Assembly (NCBI GenBank): GCA_028023455.1
Contig: JAQFVV010000050.1
Span: forward strand, 2,624,411 to 2,688,410
Origin: Epiperipatus broadwayi
Taxonomy: Eukaryota; Onychophora; Udeonychophora; Euonychophora; Peripatidae
Reading direction: 5' to 3'
Length of the DNA: 64,000 bases
Shown: positions 38,291 to 50,723 of the stretch, one piece after another
Layout of the letters: each line of letters starts with the position of its first letter
Numbering within the stretch: position 1 is the stretch's first letter
Made by a program: the position numbers and the translations under genes
Notes under the pieces: generated by a model
Databases searched by the model: none
Told to the model about the DNA's origin: nothing
The model's input: only the letters and a program-made list of their open reading frames with translations

Positions 38291-39803
38291 GTGCATTATA
38301 AGTAACTGATTCACTCTAACATAAATAAGTTTTATTTCAGAAGGAAGTTTTACCTATATTTCTTTATATTATAATATTCTAACAATGGAAAGGTGCCTAA
38401 TCGCCTCTCTGATAATTATTAACCCCACAAAACTCTGTTCTGATTAGCATTGCATAAATTAATAAACATGAACTTAAAACTAAATATAGATGGCATAAAA
38501 ACAAATTGCAAAAATGATCAATAAAGTTATAATTTAGAATTGTTTGAATGGTTTTATAGAACCTAAATGTTTATAATTACTTAAAATATTTCTGATCAAG
38601 CAAAAATTTTGAGAGCGCTCTAAGTTTTAAAGTAAATTTAACATAGACGGTTTAGTTTAACATTTAAATAATATAATTAAATACGAGACTTGATTAGTTA
38701 GCTAGCTTTAACTTTAGAATTGGTTTAGTAATGAAATTAGTGTATTCTTCAGAATGATTTACCGGTAATACTTAGTAGTAAGTCTTTTAAGGCAATCTTT
38801 ACTGGGGTTCTCCTCTCCATTAAATCAGGCTGTGGCTTTTTATTACTTTGGTTGTGGCTTTTCTCCATCACATCGGTCAAGAATTATCTAGTACTTCAGG
38901 TGTAGCATCTCCATCACTGGGCTTGGACTGAGGTTGATGTTTCTTTCATTCTGTAGAACAGTTTTCCATGAGAGATAGACAGTTAGTCTATTGTCCCACT
39001 AGCTGACAGTTCTTATTTTAACAGCTTTGGTAATGGCTTTAGTCAGAATTCAGCTTGGTCAAAGTAATGCAGGAACAGTACTTTAATTATTTTTCAACTC
39101 TCAATTTTCAGAAAATGTGTTTCCACCCATTTTTGATGGCCACTACAGGCTTTTTTATATCATATTTTTGATATTATTTCCCTCCTCCTTTTACTTTCGC
39201 AACATCACTTGTACACTGACTTCGAACTTTGCCTTTAACTAAATTTCTACTTAGTTTTTAATATTCACCACAGCTAAATCTGGAATAAAAGCTTTATTCC
39301 CTTGGCTTTCCAATTGCACTTAGCATGAATTTATGCTTGACTGGATTTTCTAATTTGTTGTTGCCTATAATTTTAAATGAGGTCAATTTTCAGTCAAAAG
39401 ATTATTTTTAGATGAAATGTTAAAACTCATAAACAAATTACAGCTTGTGTAATTTTAAGCAAACAATAGAACTCGAAAATTATTTAAAATGAATATTAAA
39501 ACTTAAATGAATCATTTTATAAATTTAAACTTATTACTTTGTTATATATCTAAATTCTAACTATACACTGCTATGTTTACTTCAGTTTTAACAAATGTAA
39601 AGGAATATGTGCATATATAAATATTTATGACAGCATCTTTATATTATAGTTAACAAGGTGGTTATACACGCACAGAATCGGCAATATTACAAGCACACTC
39701 AATGTTTTAAATTAAAGAAATACACGCAATCTGAGTGAAATGAAATACACTATTATAGAATATAATAGGTGAAACATACAGGTCGATAGATCTAACTGTT
39801 TCA

Positions 39804-39920
39804 ATGTATGTGGTCATGTATATCTCTTATATAATATGGAGTGGATACAAATCTTTATTAAAACCAAAATCTTTATTCAAACCATCTCTAATTACATTTA
39901 AAGATTAGTATATACTTTAT
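39804..39920 (-). repeat. interspersed repeat R1, continuation after the insertion
   Basis: ATGTATGTGGTCATGTATAT, ATAATATGGAGTGGATAC and TTCAAACCATCTCTAATTAC match the arm at 29640-29740. Confidence 0.7.
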
Positions 39921-40109
39921 ACTTATATTCAAAAGTTATCATTTCTATAAATATACAATAATATATGATTTTTATTTAGTTCTGAGGAAAGCTGCTCATC
40001 TTTTAAAACTGGCGAAAATAAAATAAAATATTGCACAAACTACTCTAAGAAAAAAATGTATTTTGTGCAATAAAATTGGAAATGTTTTGGACTTCTTGGA
40101 GATGTTTTT

Positions 40110-40345
40110 TGTTTAGATTTTATCATGATCTTTTCTTGTTATTCTCTATACTTTATTAAATGATTACGAACCTTTGCATTGCTTTTCCATTAAGTGTCCA
40201 GGTCTCAGATCCATAAGTATAAACTAGTGAAACTTATCTCCAAAAAATATTATTGTCAAAAGCACAGACATATTAAAATAATTTTATGATTAATTTCATC
40301 CATTGCATTTATCTTTTATATTAATACCAAAGTAGTAGTTGTTAA
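40110..40345 (-). mobile_element. RTE-type LINE copy 6, ancient internal fragment
   Basis: TTTTCCATTAAGTGTCCAGG then TCTCAGATCCATAAGTATAA is the reverse complement of the family's TTATGGATCTGAGACTTGGA...TTAATAG block (YGSETWTLN). Flanking TTTTCTTGTTATTC and TTAATTTCATCCATTG also align to the reverse complement of copy 4 near 55690 and 55470. Only a short, decayed piece remains. Confidence 0.7.
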
Positions 40346-40391
40346 TGACTATTTTATAAATACCAATTTTTATTTATTCAAGAAGTTTAGA

Positions 40392-40561
40392 ATTGTTTTC
40401 ACATAAAGCAGGCAAACTAACAATCTAGCATTGGTCAGTCAATGGGTATTTAGTTATCCTTAGCTTGAGTGTAAAAATTGTTTTCACCTAAACCAGCCAA
40501 ACTAACAATCTAGAATTGGTCAGTCAATGGGTATTTAGTTATCCTTAGCTTGAATATAAAA
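40392..40561 (+). repeat. tandem duplication, period 85 bp
   Basis: ATTGTTTTCACATAAAGCAG... at 40392 recurs at 40477 with very few changes; both end in ATCCTTAGCTTGA. Confidence 0.9.
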
Positions 40562-40980
40562 AAAGTGGACAAAAAGTGCTCAATACCTCATATCTGGATG
40601 CCTCTGATTTAATGTTTGAATCAGAACCAAGTAATCATTTTAAAGAGGTTTAGGTTTCTTTTCCTCAGTTAGCTGATCCATAATGATCACAGCCAAACTT
40701 TCAACATTGCCACAAAATCTCACTCAAAATTGGAGTCTGCTGAATACTGTCTTCACTCACTACTTTTCATAATAAACTGTTGGAATCTAGAGAGTATTTA
40801 TTAAAAAGTCTGTTTTATCATTTCATTCAATGGTTGATTAATTAGATTGGCTATAGATCAGCAATTTGAACAACAAATTCTAAGGATATATAACCATCAA
40901 AACTTCACATAATCAGCATTTCATATGCTTACTATGTTATCAATAAGAATACCAAACTTTCCTTACAGTAGTTTCATCAA
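40562..40980. other. unassigned DNA
   Basis: No gene or repeat recognised; the left limit of the following fold-back is not sharp. Confidence 0.35.
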
Positions 40981-40984
40981 ATGC

Positions 40985-41370
40985 AAGCCTTCATAATCAA
41001 TGGGTAAAAGGTTTAAGCATAAAATCTTTATCTAATGCCTACCCATCCAATATCCCCAGACTAGTTTCCAGCTCATGGCTTTCTTTAGTGAGGAACCTTG
41101 AATTTTTCATCTTGGACTCCTAGCTTTATAGTTAACCAAATAAATAAAAGGTGGCTTCTGGAGGGCTGGATTAAATCCTAAAGTCTAGGTGGAATGCTCT
41201 CAAGTCCAAGTCTTCTTGCTGGTGAAAGTCACAAATGATAAACTAGTCTGGGGATGTTGGATGGGTGGGCACTAGATAGGATTGTATGTTCGAACCTTCC
41301 TTGCATCCATTGACTATGAAGGCTTGCACTTGGTGGCACTACTGCATGGAGAGTTTGGTACTCCTGTTGA
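40985..41370. repeat. fold-back element, CTAGTGCCTA family
   Basis: The left arm (AAGCCTTCATAATCAATGGG ... TATCCCCAGACTAG) pairs with the right arm (CTAGTCTGGGGATGTTGGAT ... GACTATGAAGGCTTGCACTT). The central 41080-41230 segment (TTTATAGTTAACCAAATAAA) is repeated at 41575-41660. Confidence 0.8.
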
Positions 41371-41489
41371 CAGCATGGATAAGCATATGAAAAGGTGATC
41401 ATAAGATATTTTGATGGTTTTATACCTATCCTGCTCTTAGGATAATGGTGACTGGTTTTTGAAAATCCGAAGACTCCAAAATGCATAGA

Positions 41490-41850
41490 TGCTGAACTGA
41501 GTTCAGATCTATATGACTATACAATTGTATGAGCTTGGGTTGAAAACATTATGGCATTTTCATCTTGAGATCCTAGCTTTATAGTTAACCAAATAAGTAA
41601 AAGATGACTGCTAGAGGGTTGCATTAAATCCTAAGGACTAAGTGCATTGTTCTCAAATCCAGTTCTCCTCACTGACGAAAGGGACAAGCTAGAAACTATT
41701 ATGGGGATGGTGGATGAGTAGACACTAGATTGAGATTTTATGCACAAACTTTCCTGCATCCATTGATTACGAAGGTTTGCACTTGGTGACACTACCGTAT
41801 GGAGAGTTTCATACTCTTGTAATAGTCGAAAGTCGGCTAAGCACATAGTG
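41490..41850 (+). repeat. second, direct copy of centre and right arm of the fold-back
   Basis: AGCTTTATAGTTAACCAAAT, AGGGTTGCATTAAATCC, ATGGGGATGGTGGATGAGTA, CACTAGATTGAGATTTTATG and GCACTTGGTGACACTACCGT follow the order of 41120-41340. This makes a local direct duplication of half the element. Confidence 0.75.
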
Positions 41851-43120
41851 TTTTAAAAAATAATAAATAAATAAACGGAATTAAGAAAACTTTTCTCTAT
41901 ACGGTTTTCATATATTTATGATTATATTAGTCTGACGTAAAGCGTATAACATTTATAATTAAATCCTAAGGATGTTTTATACTAAAAAAATTTCAAGGTT
42001 CTAGTAGCCAGACTCACAGCCCAGATTATGGGCATAAAGATTGTCTGTATTAAGCACTACCTCACTAGAAGAGGATTCTTCAAGGTAGATATTGACATAA
42101 TATATAGTGATGCGCATAATATATTAAACTACCACAGATTTATATAGTGTATATAATTAATATTTTGCGAAATGTCCTAAGATTTAGTAAATTAACTCGA
42201 TAGAATTATATTACTTTTGCTCTATTAAATATACTGAAAATCACTCAATTAAAATTACTCTCGATAATTCTTAAATTTTTAGCTATAAAAAAATCTAATT
42301 TTATAGGCTGTTAAGAAGTGAAAAAGATTGTTTTTAAAATAGAATTGTACATTTAGTCATGCATCAACTAATAAATATCTTTTGGCGAGAAAAAAAAATC
42401 TTTCTCAGACTATTGAAATAAAATTTAGAAAAATACATTCCAGAAATCTACCTTAGTTAGGAATATCAGCTCATTAAATGAAAACTTGTAAACTAATAGA
42501 TTTTTTTAAAAAGATAATTCTAATGATCGATTAAGTACTATACTCATTTCAATTTTTTCCTCCTAGATAGTTCTGAATTCACAAACTCTTGACTCAAAAA
42601 ATTTATTTTACGAAAGAGCTATCAAATTCCAAAATGAAAAAAATAAAGTAATGTAATATAAAACTTCTATACATATAGACCAACATGTTTAGGAAATTTT
42701 TGATATAAAATTTAGATTTTTAAAATATAGAATCAGCAACAGCTATTTACGTACCCATATATATATACAATATTTGAAATGCCCAACAGCTATATTGTTT
42801 CAGCCACATTTGCCCCTTTAAATAAAAAAAACCTCAAATTTTAGCAGCCCATATAGCTATTGAGCGTTTCAAATATTTTATATCGATTTCAGTTAACATA
42901 ATGCATTGACTCTATATATTTATAGTATATATTTCGTCTGGTCAAGAATACAATAAAATTATTTATCTGGCGGATTTTCAGGAACCAATGCAAACTCATG
43001 TGAACTTTCTAATATGTATTCATTTTACGACTAAACCAGCATTTAAAGTAAAAATAAATAAATAACAAAAGCAATAAATATTACCAAAATCACACTTTTC
43101 TTTATGTTTGCCGTAATATC
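41850..43120. other. AT-rich DNA with one imperfect hairpin
   Basis: 42768-42882 folds (CAATATTTGAAATGCCCAAC against TTGAGCGTTTCAAATATTTT; AGCTATATTG against CATATAGCT). Nothing else is recognised. Confidence 0.45.
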
Positions 43121-43125
43121 CTCTA

Positions 43126-43536
43126 AATACAATTTATCCAAACTTCAAACACTTTTTAGCAAAACTCTTTATTTGTACATACACCTACGTTTCGACTGAC
43201 CTGCAGTCTTCTTCAGAGCTATGATATAATGAACAAAATAAAATAAAAAAACAACTGTATAATAACATAACTATATATTTACGTAGTACATTTTATTTTA
43301 TATTAATTGCTTTATTTGGGTTTGATTATTTATTTCAGTTTTTTAATATATATATATATTATGTTGCTTTTATTATTGTTTAAAATTTTATGGTGTTATT
43401 ATACAGTTATGTTTTTTATTTTATTTTGTTCATTATATCATAGCTCTGAAGAAGACTGCAGATCTGTCGAAACGTAGGTGTATGTACAAATAAAGAGTTT
43501 TGCTAAAAAGTGTCTGAAGTTTGGATAAATTGTATT
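43126..43536. repeat. palindromic element with GTCGAAACGTAGGTG motif
   Basis: Arms 43126-43275 and 43395-43536 are close reverse complements: GCTCTGAAGAAGACTGCAG, GTCGAAACGTAGGTGTATGT, ACAAATAAAGAGTTTTGC and GTTTGGATAAATTGTATT on the right arm. A 'GAAGAAG...CGAAACG...AATAAA' arrangement is common at ends of retroelements, so each arm may be a retroposon end. The centre is AT-rich. Confidence 0.8.
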
Positions 43537-43654
43537 AATAACAAAAGCAATGAAAAAACTTATACTTGAAAAATTTGTAATGGATTAGTGGCCAATTCTT
43601 GGGTCATTTGGTCATCCAGTCGCTTTTATACATATGTTAATTTTTTATTAGTCA

Positions 43655-44045
43655 TTTATTAGACAAGAGATTATCCAATAAATTTCTTTAATATAATTTT
43701 TTCTACACTATTCTCATACAAGGTAGGGAATGGTTTCTATCCACTTTTAACATCTTGTGGAGAGATGTAATCATAAACATACAAAACAATGATAAAGGTA
43801 TATGTAGAAGATTGTAATCTGGGCCAACTGATGAGTGCTGGTTCAGCATGAAATGTACATTTAGGGATCATTCACCTTTTTCACATCTGTGGCCATATGT
43901 TTATGGTTACATCCCTTCACAAGGTGTTGAAAGCAGATAAAAAACATTCCTATCTTGATGAGAATAATGTAATGGTAATTTACACTTCAGAAATATTATT
44001 CATTATTAGATTTCTAGTCTAATAAAATGATTGATAAAAAATTAT
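43655..44045. repeat. fold-back repeat family R2 (with R1-like core)
   Basis: The left part TTTATTAGACAAGAGATTAT, CAAGGTAGGGAATGGTTTCT and TCTTGTGGAGAGATGTAATC pairs with GGTTACATCCCTTCACAAGG, ATTCATTATTAGATTTCTAG and TCTAATAAA on the right. CAACTGATGAGTGCTGGTTC then AGCATGAAAT lies between the arms. Partial copies: 44030-44350, 45000-45330, 46897-47125, 47150-47460. Confidence 0.7.
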
Positions 44046-44340
44046 TGTTCATTATGCTATTTGTGTCAAAGTTGTGAGGGTAGCAGGTTTGGCACTAAAC
44101 TGTAATAATTTACTATCTATATATATAGTGTTAAAAATATGTGTAGAATATTGTGGCTTGGACTAGCTGATGAATGCTGGTTCAGCATCAAATGGGGATC
44201 ATACATATATTTCAAATGTCTTTGTTCATATGTTTATGATTACATTTCTTCACAAGGTGTTAAAAACAGACAGAAACCATTCCCTATCTTGCATGAGAAT
44301 GCTGTAGTGAAAATTATACTACAGAAATATTATGCATATA

Positions 44341-44829
44341 TATATAATTAATAAAACAAGTCATAAATTTCATCACTTGCTTTTAAGCTTGCATTTAAAT
44401 GATCACTAGATGGAGCTTTTCAATAGCTTTAATCAAGCTTAATTTTATAAGTGCTGAAAGAGAAAGAATTCAAAATCTCTATCGGAAAGTCCCTATCTCC
44501 ATACCAATTAGTTTCAAGCTTATGGCTCACATCAGTGGAGCATTGGGACTGTAGAAACTATATCTAAAATACTAACTTAAAAGTCAGCACTTATAAAACA
44601 CATTTCTATCAATTTGAAAGCCTGAACTTTTCCAAGACGTCAATCTCTTCAAATACAGCTTTACAAACCAGATAGCTATATGGGTCTGAATTCAGCTCAG
44701 TTTCACCATATAGTAATAGCCTCTGCAAGATAGCATCACAAAAGCCTTCAAAGATACACTTATAATAATTAATAAAACAAGTCATAAATTTCGTAACTTG
44801 CTTTTAAGCTTGCATTTAAATAATCACTA
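44341..44829 (+). repeat. direct repeat pair (about 69 bp) bounding 350 bp
   Basis: AATTAATAAAACAAGTCATA then AATTTC..., ending GCTTGCATTTAAATGATCACTA, at 44346-44411 recurs at 44766-44831. The DNA between (44412-44765) shares weak features with the CTAGTGCCTA fold-back family (TTTCAAGCTTATGGCTCAC, ATCAGTGGAGC). Confidence 0.75.
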
Positions 44830-45456
44830 TATATATATGTCTGTGTTATGTTATTTGGAAAAATTGGACTCTTTGTAGCTTTGCTTTAAGATGATATAAA
44901 TAAAATATATTAAATATGCTATTGATGTGAATGTTTCATACTTCATATCAAAATATTGTAACAGCAGTATTTAAACAAGAATAAGATTGCTATAATAAGT
45001 TGTTGGTTATTTCTAGGGCACCTAATGAGGGAAAAGTTTGAATCACATGCATGTAAGTGATAGTAACCTGCACAAACTAATGAGCACTGATTAAGCATGA
45101 AATACATCTTGGGGATCATTTGTCTTCTAAGGATGTCTTTATTCATGTATGCATGTTTAATTAAAAAATACCCCTTAATATTTAACTGTGGTTTAAAGTT
45201 TATATCTGAGGTGAAAGTCAACTCTACTTTAATCAATGATAGCAATAAACATTATTGTATTGATCTAGAGAGGATTGTGTCAAAAATGTAAGTGTAGTAA
45301 GTTTGAAATTTGTAAATCAAAATACCATGTTGAGATCTGTCATTTTTTAAATCAATAAGTAATGCTAATACATTTAAAATATATTGTAGATAGAAATATA
45401 AAGAGTTAATGCAGCTTCAATTAATTACATATTTATAGTCTTGATAATTTTTTGTT

Positions 45457-45500
<44 letters not shown>
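45457..45500. repeat. (CA)n(TA)n microsatellite
   Basis: Contiguous CA then TA dinucleotide arrays. Confidence 0.95.
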
Positions 45501-45502
<2 letters not shown>

Positions 45503-45504
45503 CA

Positions 45505-46060
45505 AGTCAGAGAAGATTAAGCAGTAGAACTCTGAGAATTGGAATTGATTTGAGGACTTATGATCTAGTAGCCGACATTCAAGCATTGATAAAGCATGCA
45601 AATTAAAATATATAATCATATATGTAAATTAACTTAGATAGTTGTAAGATCCAATCACAATGCTTGAAATATAATTTGATCAATTTATACACCACATAAA
45701 AAATGAACACTGCAGTACACTACACCTTTTAGGTCTTCTCTCTCTAGCTGTCTGAAATGCCACCAATCATCTATATAAAAGCCCGATCTTATTGCAAGTG
45801 AAAGATAGGTGGCACTCTAGGCAATTGATAAGAAAGTGTTCCCAAAATGTTTTAGATACTGCAGAGTGATTGGTTTGTTTATTTTTGTATAGTATGGTGA
45901 TTGTACAATGAAAGATTTAAATAGTGTGATTAGAGCTTATATGAGCCCAAGTTTATGATGTTTCTGCTTTAATTTATTAAACAATTTATGTATATTAAAA
46001 TTTATGTTCACTCTGATGACAGTTTAAAATCAATTTATTTATAAAAAAACAAATAACATA
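45505..46060. other. unassigned DNA
   Basis: No gene or repeat recognised. Confidence 0.35.
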
Positions 46061-46064
46061 CTAT

Positions 46065-46194
46065 TACATCAAGAGTTACTTGTGGATCCCATGACTCATT
46101 ATTCATTGGTTATTTGGATAATTGCTAAGTACATCAAGAGTTACTTATGGATCCAATGACTCATTATTCATTGGTTGTTTGGATAATTGTTAAA
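46065..46194 (+). repeat. tandem duplication, period 65 bp
   Basis: TACATCAAGAGTTACTTGTG...GGATAATTGCTAAG at 46065-46129 is repeated at 46130-46194 with about five differences. Confidence 0.92.
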
Positions 46195-46339
46195 TATAGA
46201 CCTCCCTTTAATTTGCCTCACTCTGTAGCTTTTTTACATAAAGTTTAGCTAACAATCAAAGTGATATTTATATTACTTACCTTTTTTTTTTTTAGCAAGA
46301 ACTTATTTTGAATTAATAAAACATATTGCCAGAAACACC

Positions 46340-46545
46340 TGAAGAAGAGGAAAGAATGATATCTTTTGAAATGTTGTGCATATACTAATCTGTTTGATGT
46401 CCTTTACTAACAGTTGAATGTATTTGGAATATTTAAATAAAGTTAAATTTTTCTAAAGACATGCACTATTCATATTAGTTGATGGAAATAGTCCCAACAA
46501 TAAATACAATTAAAACACCATCATCACAAACCTTCAGGAAAACAT
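46340..46545 (+). mobile_element. SINE-like interspersed repeat, copy 3
   Basis: The body CATATACTAATCTGTTTGAT, CAGTTGAATGTATTTGGAAT, TTTTTCTAAAGACATGCACT and CAAACCTTCAGGAAAA matches 18645-18830 and 19175-19330. It is preceded by CCTGAAGAAGAGGAAAG...TGAAATGTTGTG. Confidence 0.65.
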
Positions 46546-46896
46546 TAAACATATTATTTCTGACAATTAATTCAAAGAATGAATATGCTTATTAAGGATT
46601 AAATGATTTATTGGCAGAAACTTTAAACTGAATTCTACAAATTACCTAACAAAAAAAAAAAAAACTTATCATAAGTAAGTCTGTCATTTATTTTAAACTT
46701 GATTTGACTAATCAATATACATACTTATGCAAAATATAGTTATTAATTCGTCTACCTGCCATATATATGACTTGAGGTTTGCATACAGGTGATACTTGGT
46801 ATTTTGTTTTCTAGGTTTCAAATATAATTAATACTTCTTGTCAAATGAGATAATTTAGTTAACCATTCATGCATCTAATAATTTTTTTATTTATCA

Positions 46897-47125
46897 TTTA
46901 TTAGACTAGAGATTATCCACTTAATTAATAATATTTCTGTAGTATAATTTTCATTACATCACTTTCAGACAAGGTAGACATTGGATTCTACTCATTTTTA
47001 TGTCTTGTGTAGGGGTGTTGTCATAAACCAGCTCTACCTTGAATAAGAGTGGTGTAGTAAAAATTACACTACAGAATCATTACTGATTAAATGGATAATC
47101 TCTAGTCTTATAAATATAAGAAATA
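46897..47125. repeat. fold-back, R2 family
   Basis: TTTATTAGACTAGAGATTAT on the left pairs with GATAATCTCTAGTCTTATAA on the right, and TTCTGTAGTATAATTTT pairs with AAAATTACACTACAGAA. The core is a 60 bp loop. A further right-arm copy is at 47340-47455. Confidence 0.8.
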
Positions 47126-47469
47126 TTAATATACATCTAACAAATGGTTTGTATTAAAGTTGTGAGTGCAGTAAGTTTGACATTTATTATTAAGCTGGAA
47201 TAATTACCTATCTGTACATAGTAAACAATGGTAAAGATATTTGCAAAAGATGAATTATTGAACCAACTGCTGAGTGCTGATTTAGCACAAAATTTACAGG
47301 TTGAAGATCATAATTTTTTTCCACATATTTACTTATATGTTTATGGTTACACCCCTGCACAAGGTATTAAGAGCAAATAGAAACCAGTCTCTATCTTGTG
47401 TGAGAATGTTGTAGTAAAAATTATACTACTTAAATATTACTCAATCATCTAGACAAAATTGAATATAAA

Positions 47470-48450
47470 CAGAAAGTGTATGTAGCATATATGTATATGG
47501 AAAATGTAACTGTGATTTAACCTTTTCAGAAACCAACTTCTTTTTTCTTATTTGAAAAGGCCCTAAGGAGGACTTCTTTCATATTTAAACACTTTATTTT
47601 TATAATTAAACTGCTTCTTAATATAAAACATATTGATAATCTTTACATTATTTAGTACAAGTGTAAGCTTTCAAATGATAGACATTCTAAAAGTTTCCAA
47701 ACTTTGTAAAATAGTAAATAGAATTCATAATTATAACAATGATACTTGGCATTATTGGACATAATTTTATCTATTCAAAGAGTTAGTAGAATAAAATATT
47801 AAATATTTGAATTCTGTTTTTTAAATTCAAAAAAATTTAGGACTAGTTATTGATAAAGGGAAAAAGTGTTAAAATTAAACATTAAATTTACTGTTATTAA
47901 ATTATTTAAAAAAAAAAAAATTACCATTATTGACAAAAAGTCATTCTTGTTACCTGGTAGTAACAGTTTTCGGTTTGCCATAACAAACTTTTTACAACTT
48001 CTTAAAAACAAATACTTTCAAATAAAATACAATTGTGGTCACATAGATTTTTGATTTAAATAAGTATTTTACACAAATGTGGCATAAATAATCATTAATA
48101 TATAAACAAATTGCTGAAAATTACAAATTTTCTTCTTGAGCATCGTTTTTCTATTAGTTCCCTTCAACAGAAATAATCGACCAATCAGAAAATCTCATTT
48201 CTATTGAGATTTAAATGCCCAGCATTGCCATTTCCTAATTATCCATCTGATGCATATATCTTCAGTTTTTGTTTCCAACTAATGATTTTAAAAAGCTTTC
48301 TGTGCATAGTAGCCTAACATTATAAATAGATGCAAAATAATTAAGATAATATATAATGGTCACAGTGCCATTGTAATGGGCAAAACAGGAGTAGAATAAT
48401 AAACTTTAGCGGAAAAAGTTATAAGTTTAAGGTTTTTTATACAGGTATCT
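47470..48450. other. AT-rich DNA, nothing recognised
   Basis: No gene or repeat supported. Confidence 0.4.
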
Positions 48451-48452
48451 GC

Positions 48453-50545
48453 TTAGTAAGGTGTAAGTTACGTGTTAATGTAAAACTAGAGAGACAAAAA
48501 TTATTAAGAAAAACAATATTTACAGTTGATATTCCTAATCTTCAGAAACATTCTAATGAATTTAAATTAGAACTTACAAATAGGTTTCAAGTGTTAGGAG
48601 ATTTTGAACATGATTCAGATTTGAATGAAATTAATATGAAAATAACTGATACACTTTTAAAAACTGCAGCAAACATAGCTGGTAGAAAAAAGCAGCAATT
48701 GACTAATAAAATTTCTACTGAGACTAGAGAATTTATGAAGAAAAGAAGGAATATGAAGATATACAAAAATGATGTATTAAAATATCTCGAATTTTGTAAA
48801 ATGGTATGGAAAGAGTTGAAAATGATATAAGAAAGTATAACTGTGAAATAGCAAAGAAAGCTGTAGAAGAAAATAAAAGTCTCAAAAATGTTAAACAACA
48901 TTTTGGTATTGGTAGGAAATTTATATCTGCAATATGAAAAAAAGATGGAATTATTACTAAAAAGAGAGGTGACATCATGAAATTGGTAGAAGATTTTTAT
49001 CAAGAATTATATAGTAATAAAGGACAAGTACCTCCTATATCTATTACATCTTCCAAATTGCCCAGAATTTTAAATGAAGAAGTTGAGACATGCAATTAAG
49101 TGTATGAAGAAAGGAAAGGCTCCAGGAAATGATGGAATTATAATTGATATATTAAAAGAAGCAGGTGAAGAAATAGAAACAATTTTAGCAAAGTTATATA
49201 CCAAATGTCTAAATGATAAAGATGTACCGGAAGATTGGAAGCATGCAGTAATAGTATTAATATTTAAAAAAGGTGATAAAGAAGATATTAGAAATTACAG
49301 ACCTATCAGCCTTTTATCAGTTTTATATAAAATTTTTACCAAGATAATTACAACTCATCTACAGAGAACATTTGCACCAACCAAGAGAACAAGCTGGATT
49401 TAAAAGTGGTTTTAGTACAATAGATCATATCCAGGTATTGAGAGAAGTCATAGAAAGGACAAACGAATATGAGTTGTCATTATGTTTTGGATTTGTAGAT
49501 TATGAAAAGGCATTCAATTCTATACACATTTCTTCAGTGATTAAAGCATTGGATCATCAAGGTATAGATCCAGGATATTGTCATATTTTAAAGAATATTT
49601 ATAAAAATGCAACAGCAACAATTAGATTACATAATGATACTGGAAAAATCAACATTGAGAAAGGTGTAAGACAAGGTGACTCCGTATCTCCAAAACTCTT
49701 TACAGATGTGCTGCAAGAAGTATTTTGTGGATTAAAATGGGAAAGTAAAGGAGTGAAAGTAAATGGAGAGTATTTAAGTCATTTAGATTTTGCAGATGAT
49801 GTAGTTGTTTTTGCAAATAATGCTTCAGAGCTGCAGGAAATGTTGCAGGAGTTAGCAGATGGAAGTAGAAAAGTAGGACTAAAGATAAATGTTAGAAAGA
49901 CTAAAGTAATGTTTAATCGATTTGCTCAAAATATGAAAATAAAGATTGATTATGAAAAATTAGAAGTTAACAGTTACAAATACCTTGGTCAGATTATTAA
50001 TACAGATGGAAACATAATGGAAGAAATCATAGAATTAAACTTGGTTGGAGTGCTTTTGGTAGCAATAACTTGATACTAAAAGGAAATATGCCTATGTGTT
50101 TGAAAAGGATGGTTTTTAACAAATGTGTTTTACCAGTTCTTACTTATGGATCTGAGACTTGGACACTTAATAGAAGACCAATACAGAGACTTCAGACCAC
50201 TCAAAGCAGTATGGAGAGATGTATGTTGGGAGTAACAAGAAGAGATCAAAAACGCAATGTATGGGTAAGACAACAAACAGGTGTTACTGACCTTATTGAA
50301 AAAATTAAAAGATTGAAATAGAGTTGGGCTGGACATATTTCTAGAAGAAATGATAATAGATGGACAATTGAAATTTTAAACTGGATTCCAAGAGATTGTA
50401 AAAGACCCAGAAAGAGACCACATGTGAGATGGATGGATGAAATAAGAAAATGTGCAGGGGTGTTGTGGAGAAGAGAAGCTAAAGATCGGAGAAGATGGAT
50501 TAAACTTGGATAGACCTTCATCCTGCAGTGGATTGATAATGGTTG
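48453..50545 (+). pseudogene. LINE reverse transcriptase, 5'-truncated and frameshifted (copy 3)
   Basis: It covers the linker after the endonuclease, the full RT and the C-terminal tail. Motifs are well kept: [10 protein letters not shown] (near 49112), [10 protein letters not shown] (near 49291), GFVDYEKAFNSI (near 49488), VRQGDSVSPKLF (near 49667) and LDFADDVVVFAN with the catalytic Asp pair (near 49784). Lesions include a frameshift near 48800, a stop near 48937, frameshifts near 49082, 49372 and 50060-50073, and a TAG near 50319 in the tail. Unlike copies 2 and 4, its catalytic boxes are intact, but the frame is broken and the endonuclease is missing. Confidence 0.9.
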
Positions 50546-50558
50546 AGGATGATGATCT
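48453..50558 (+). mobile_element. RTE-type LINE copy 3, 5'-truncated
   Basis: It starts abruptly at TTAGTAAGGTGTAAGTTACG, matching 53887 of copy 4, and continues to the same 3' end (CTGCAGTGGATTGATAATGG then TTGAGGATGATGA). The 5' truncation is typical of incomplete target-primed reverse transcription. It is very similar to copy 4. Confidence 0.92.
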
Positions 50559-50620
50559 GCTTTAATGCTAATTTATCTTGCCATTCAATCATATAGCTAT
50601 TATAAAATAATAGCCATCAA

Positions 50621-50621
<1 letters not shown>

Positions 50622-50656
<35 letters not shown>

Positions 50657-50720
50657 TTAAGTTTGATGTCTGTATTCTTTCCAAAATATATGTAATATTC
50701 AAATCAATATATATATATAT
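50622..50720 (+). mobile_element. (AT)n plus partial Penelope pseudo-LTR
   Basis: (AT)n at 50622-50652 is followed by AAGTTTGATGTCTGTATTCT then TTCCAAAATATATGTAATAT, the same sequence that begins the PLE flanks at 11137 and 29790. It stops at the next (AT)n. Confidence 0.75.
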
Positions 50721-50723
50721 ATA

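Larger units (their letters stand above)
36722..39803. mobile_element. LTR-like insertion, 3.08 kb, 4 bp target duplication ATGT
   Basis: It starts TGTAATGGTC and ends AACTGTTTCA, flanked on both sides by ATGT (36718-36721 and 39804-39807), and it splits an R1 repeat whose two halves join logically. TG...CA ends with a 4 bp duplication fit an LTR-type insertion. The end resembles that of 7410-9901. A minus-strand open stretch at 36720-36865 (MQWVELEARVRDLKYNQMED...) looks coding-like but is unassigned. No RT, integrase or internal LTR boundary is seen, so a solo LTR or non-autonomous element is the best reading. Confidence 0.6.

Noticed and set aside
40985-41850. Minus-strand ORFs of 71-85 codons as small genes
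   Set aside because: Both lie within arms of the repeated fold-back family and share repeat-derived text.
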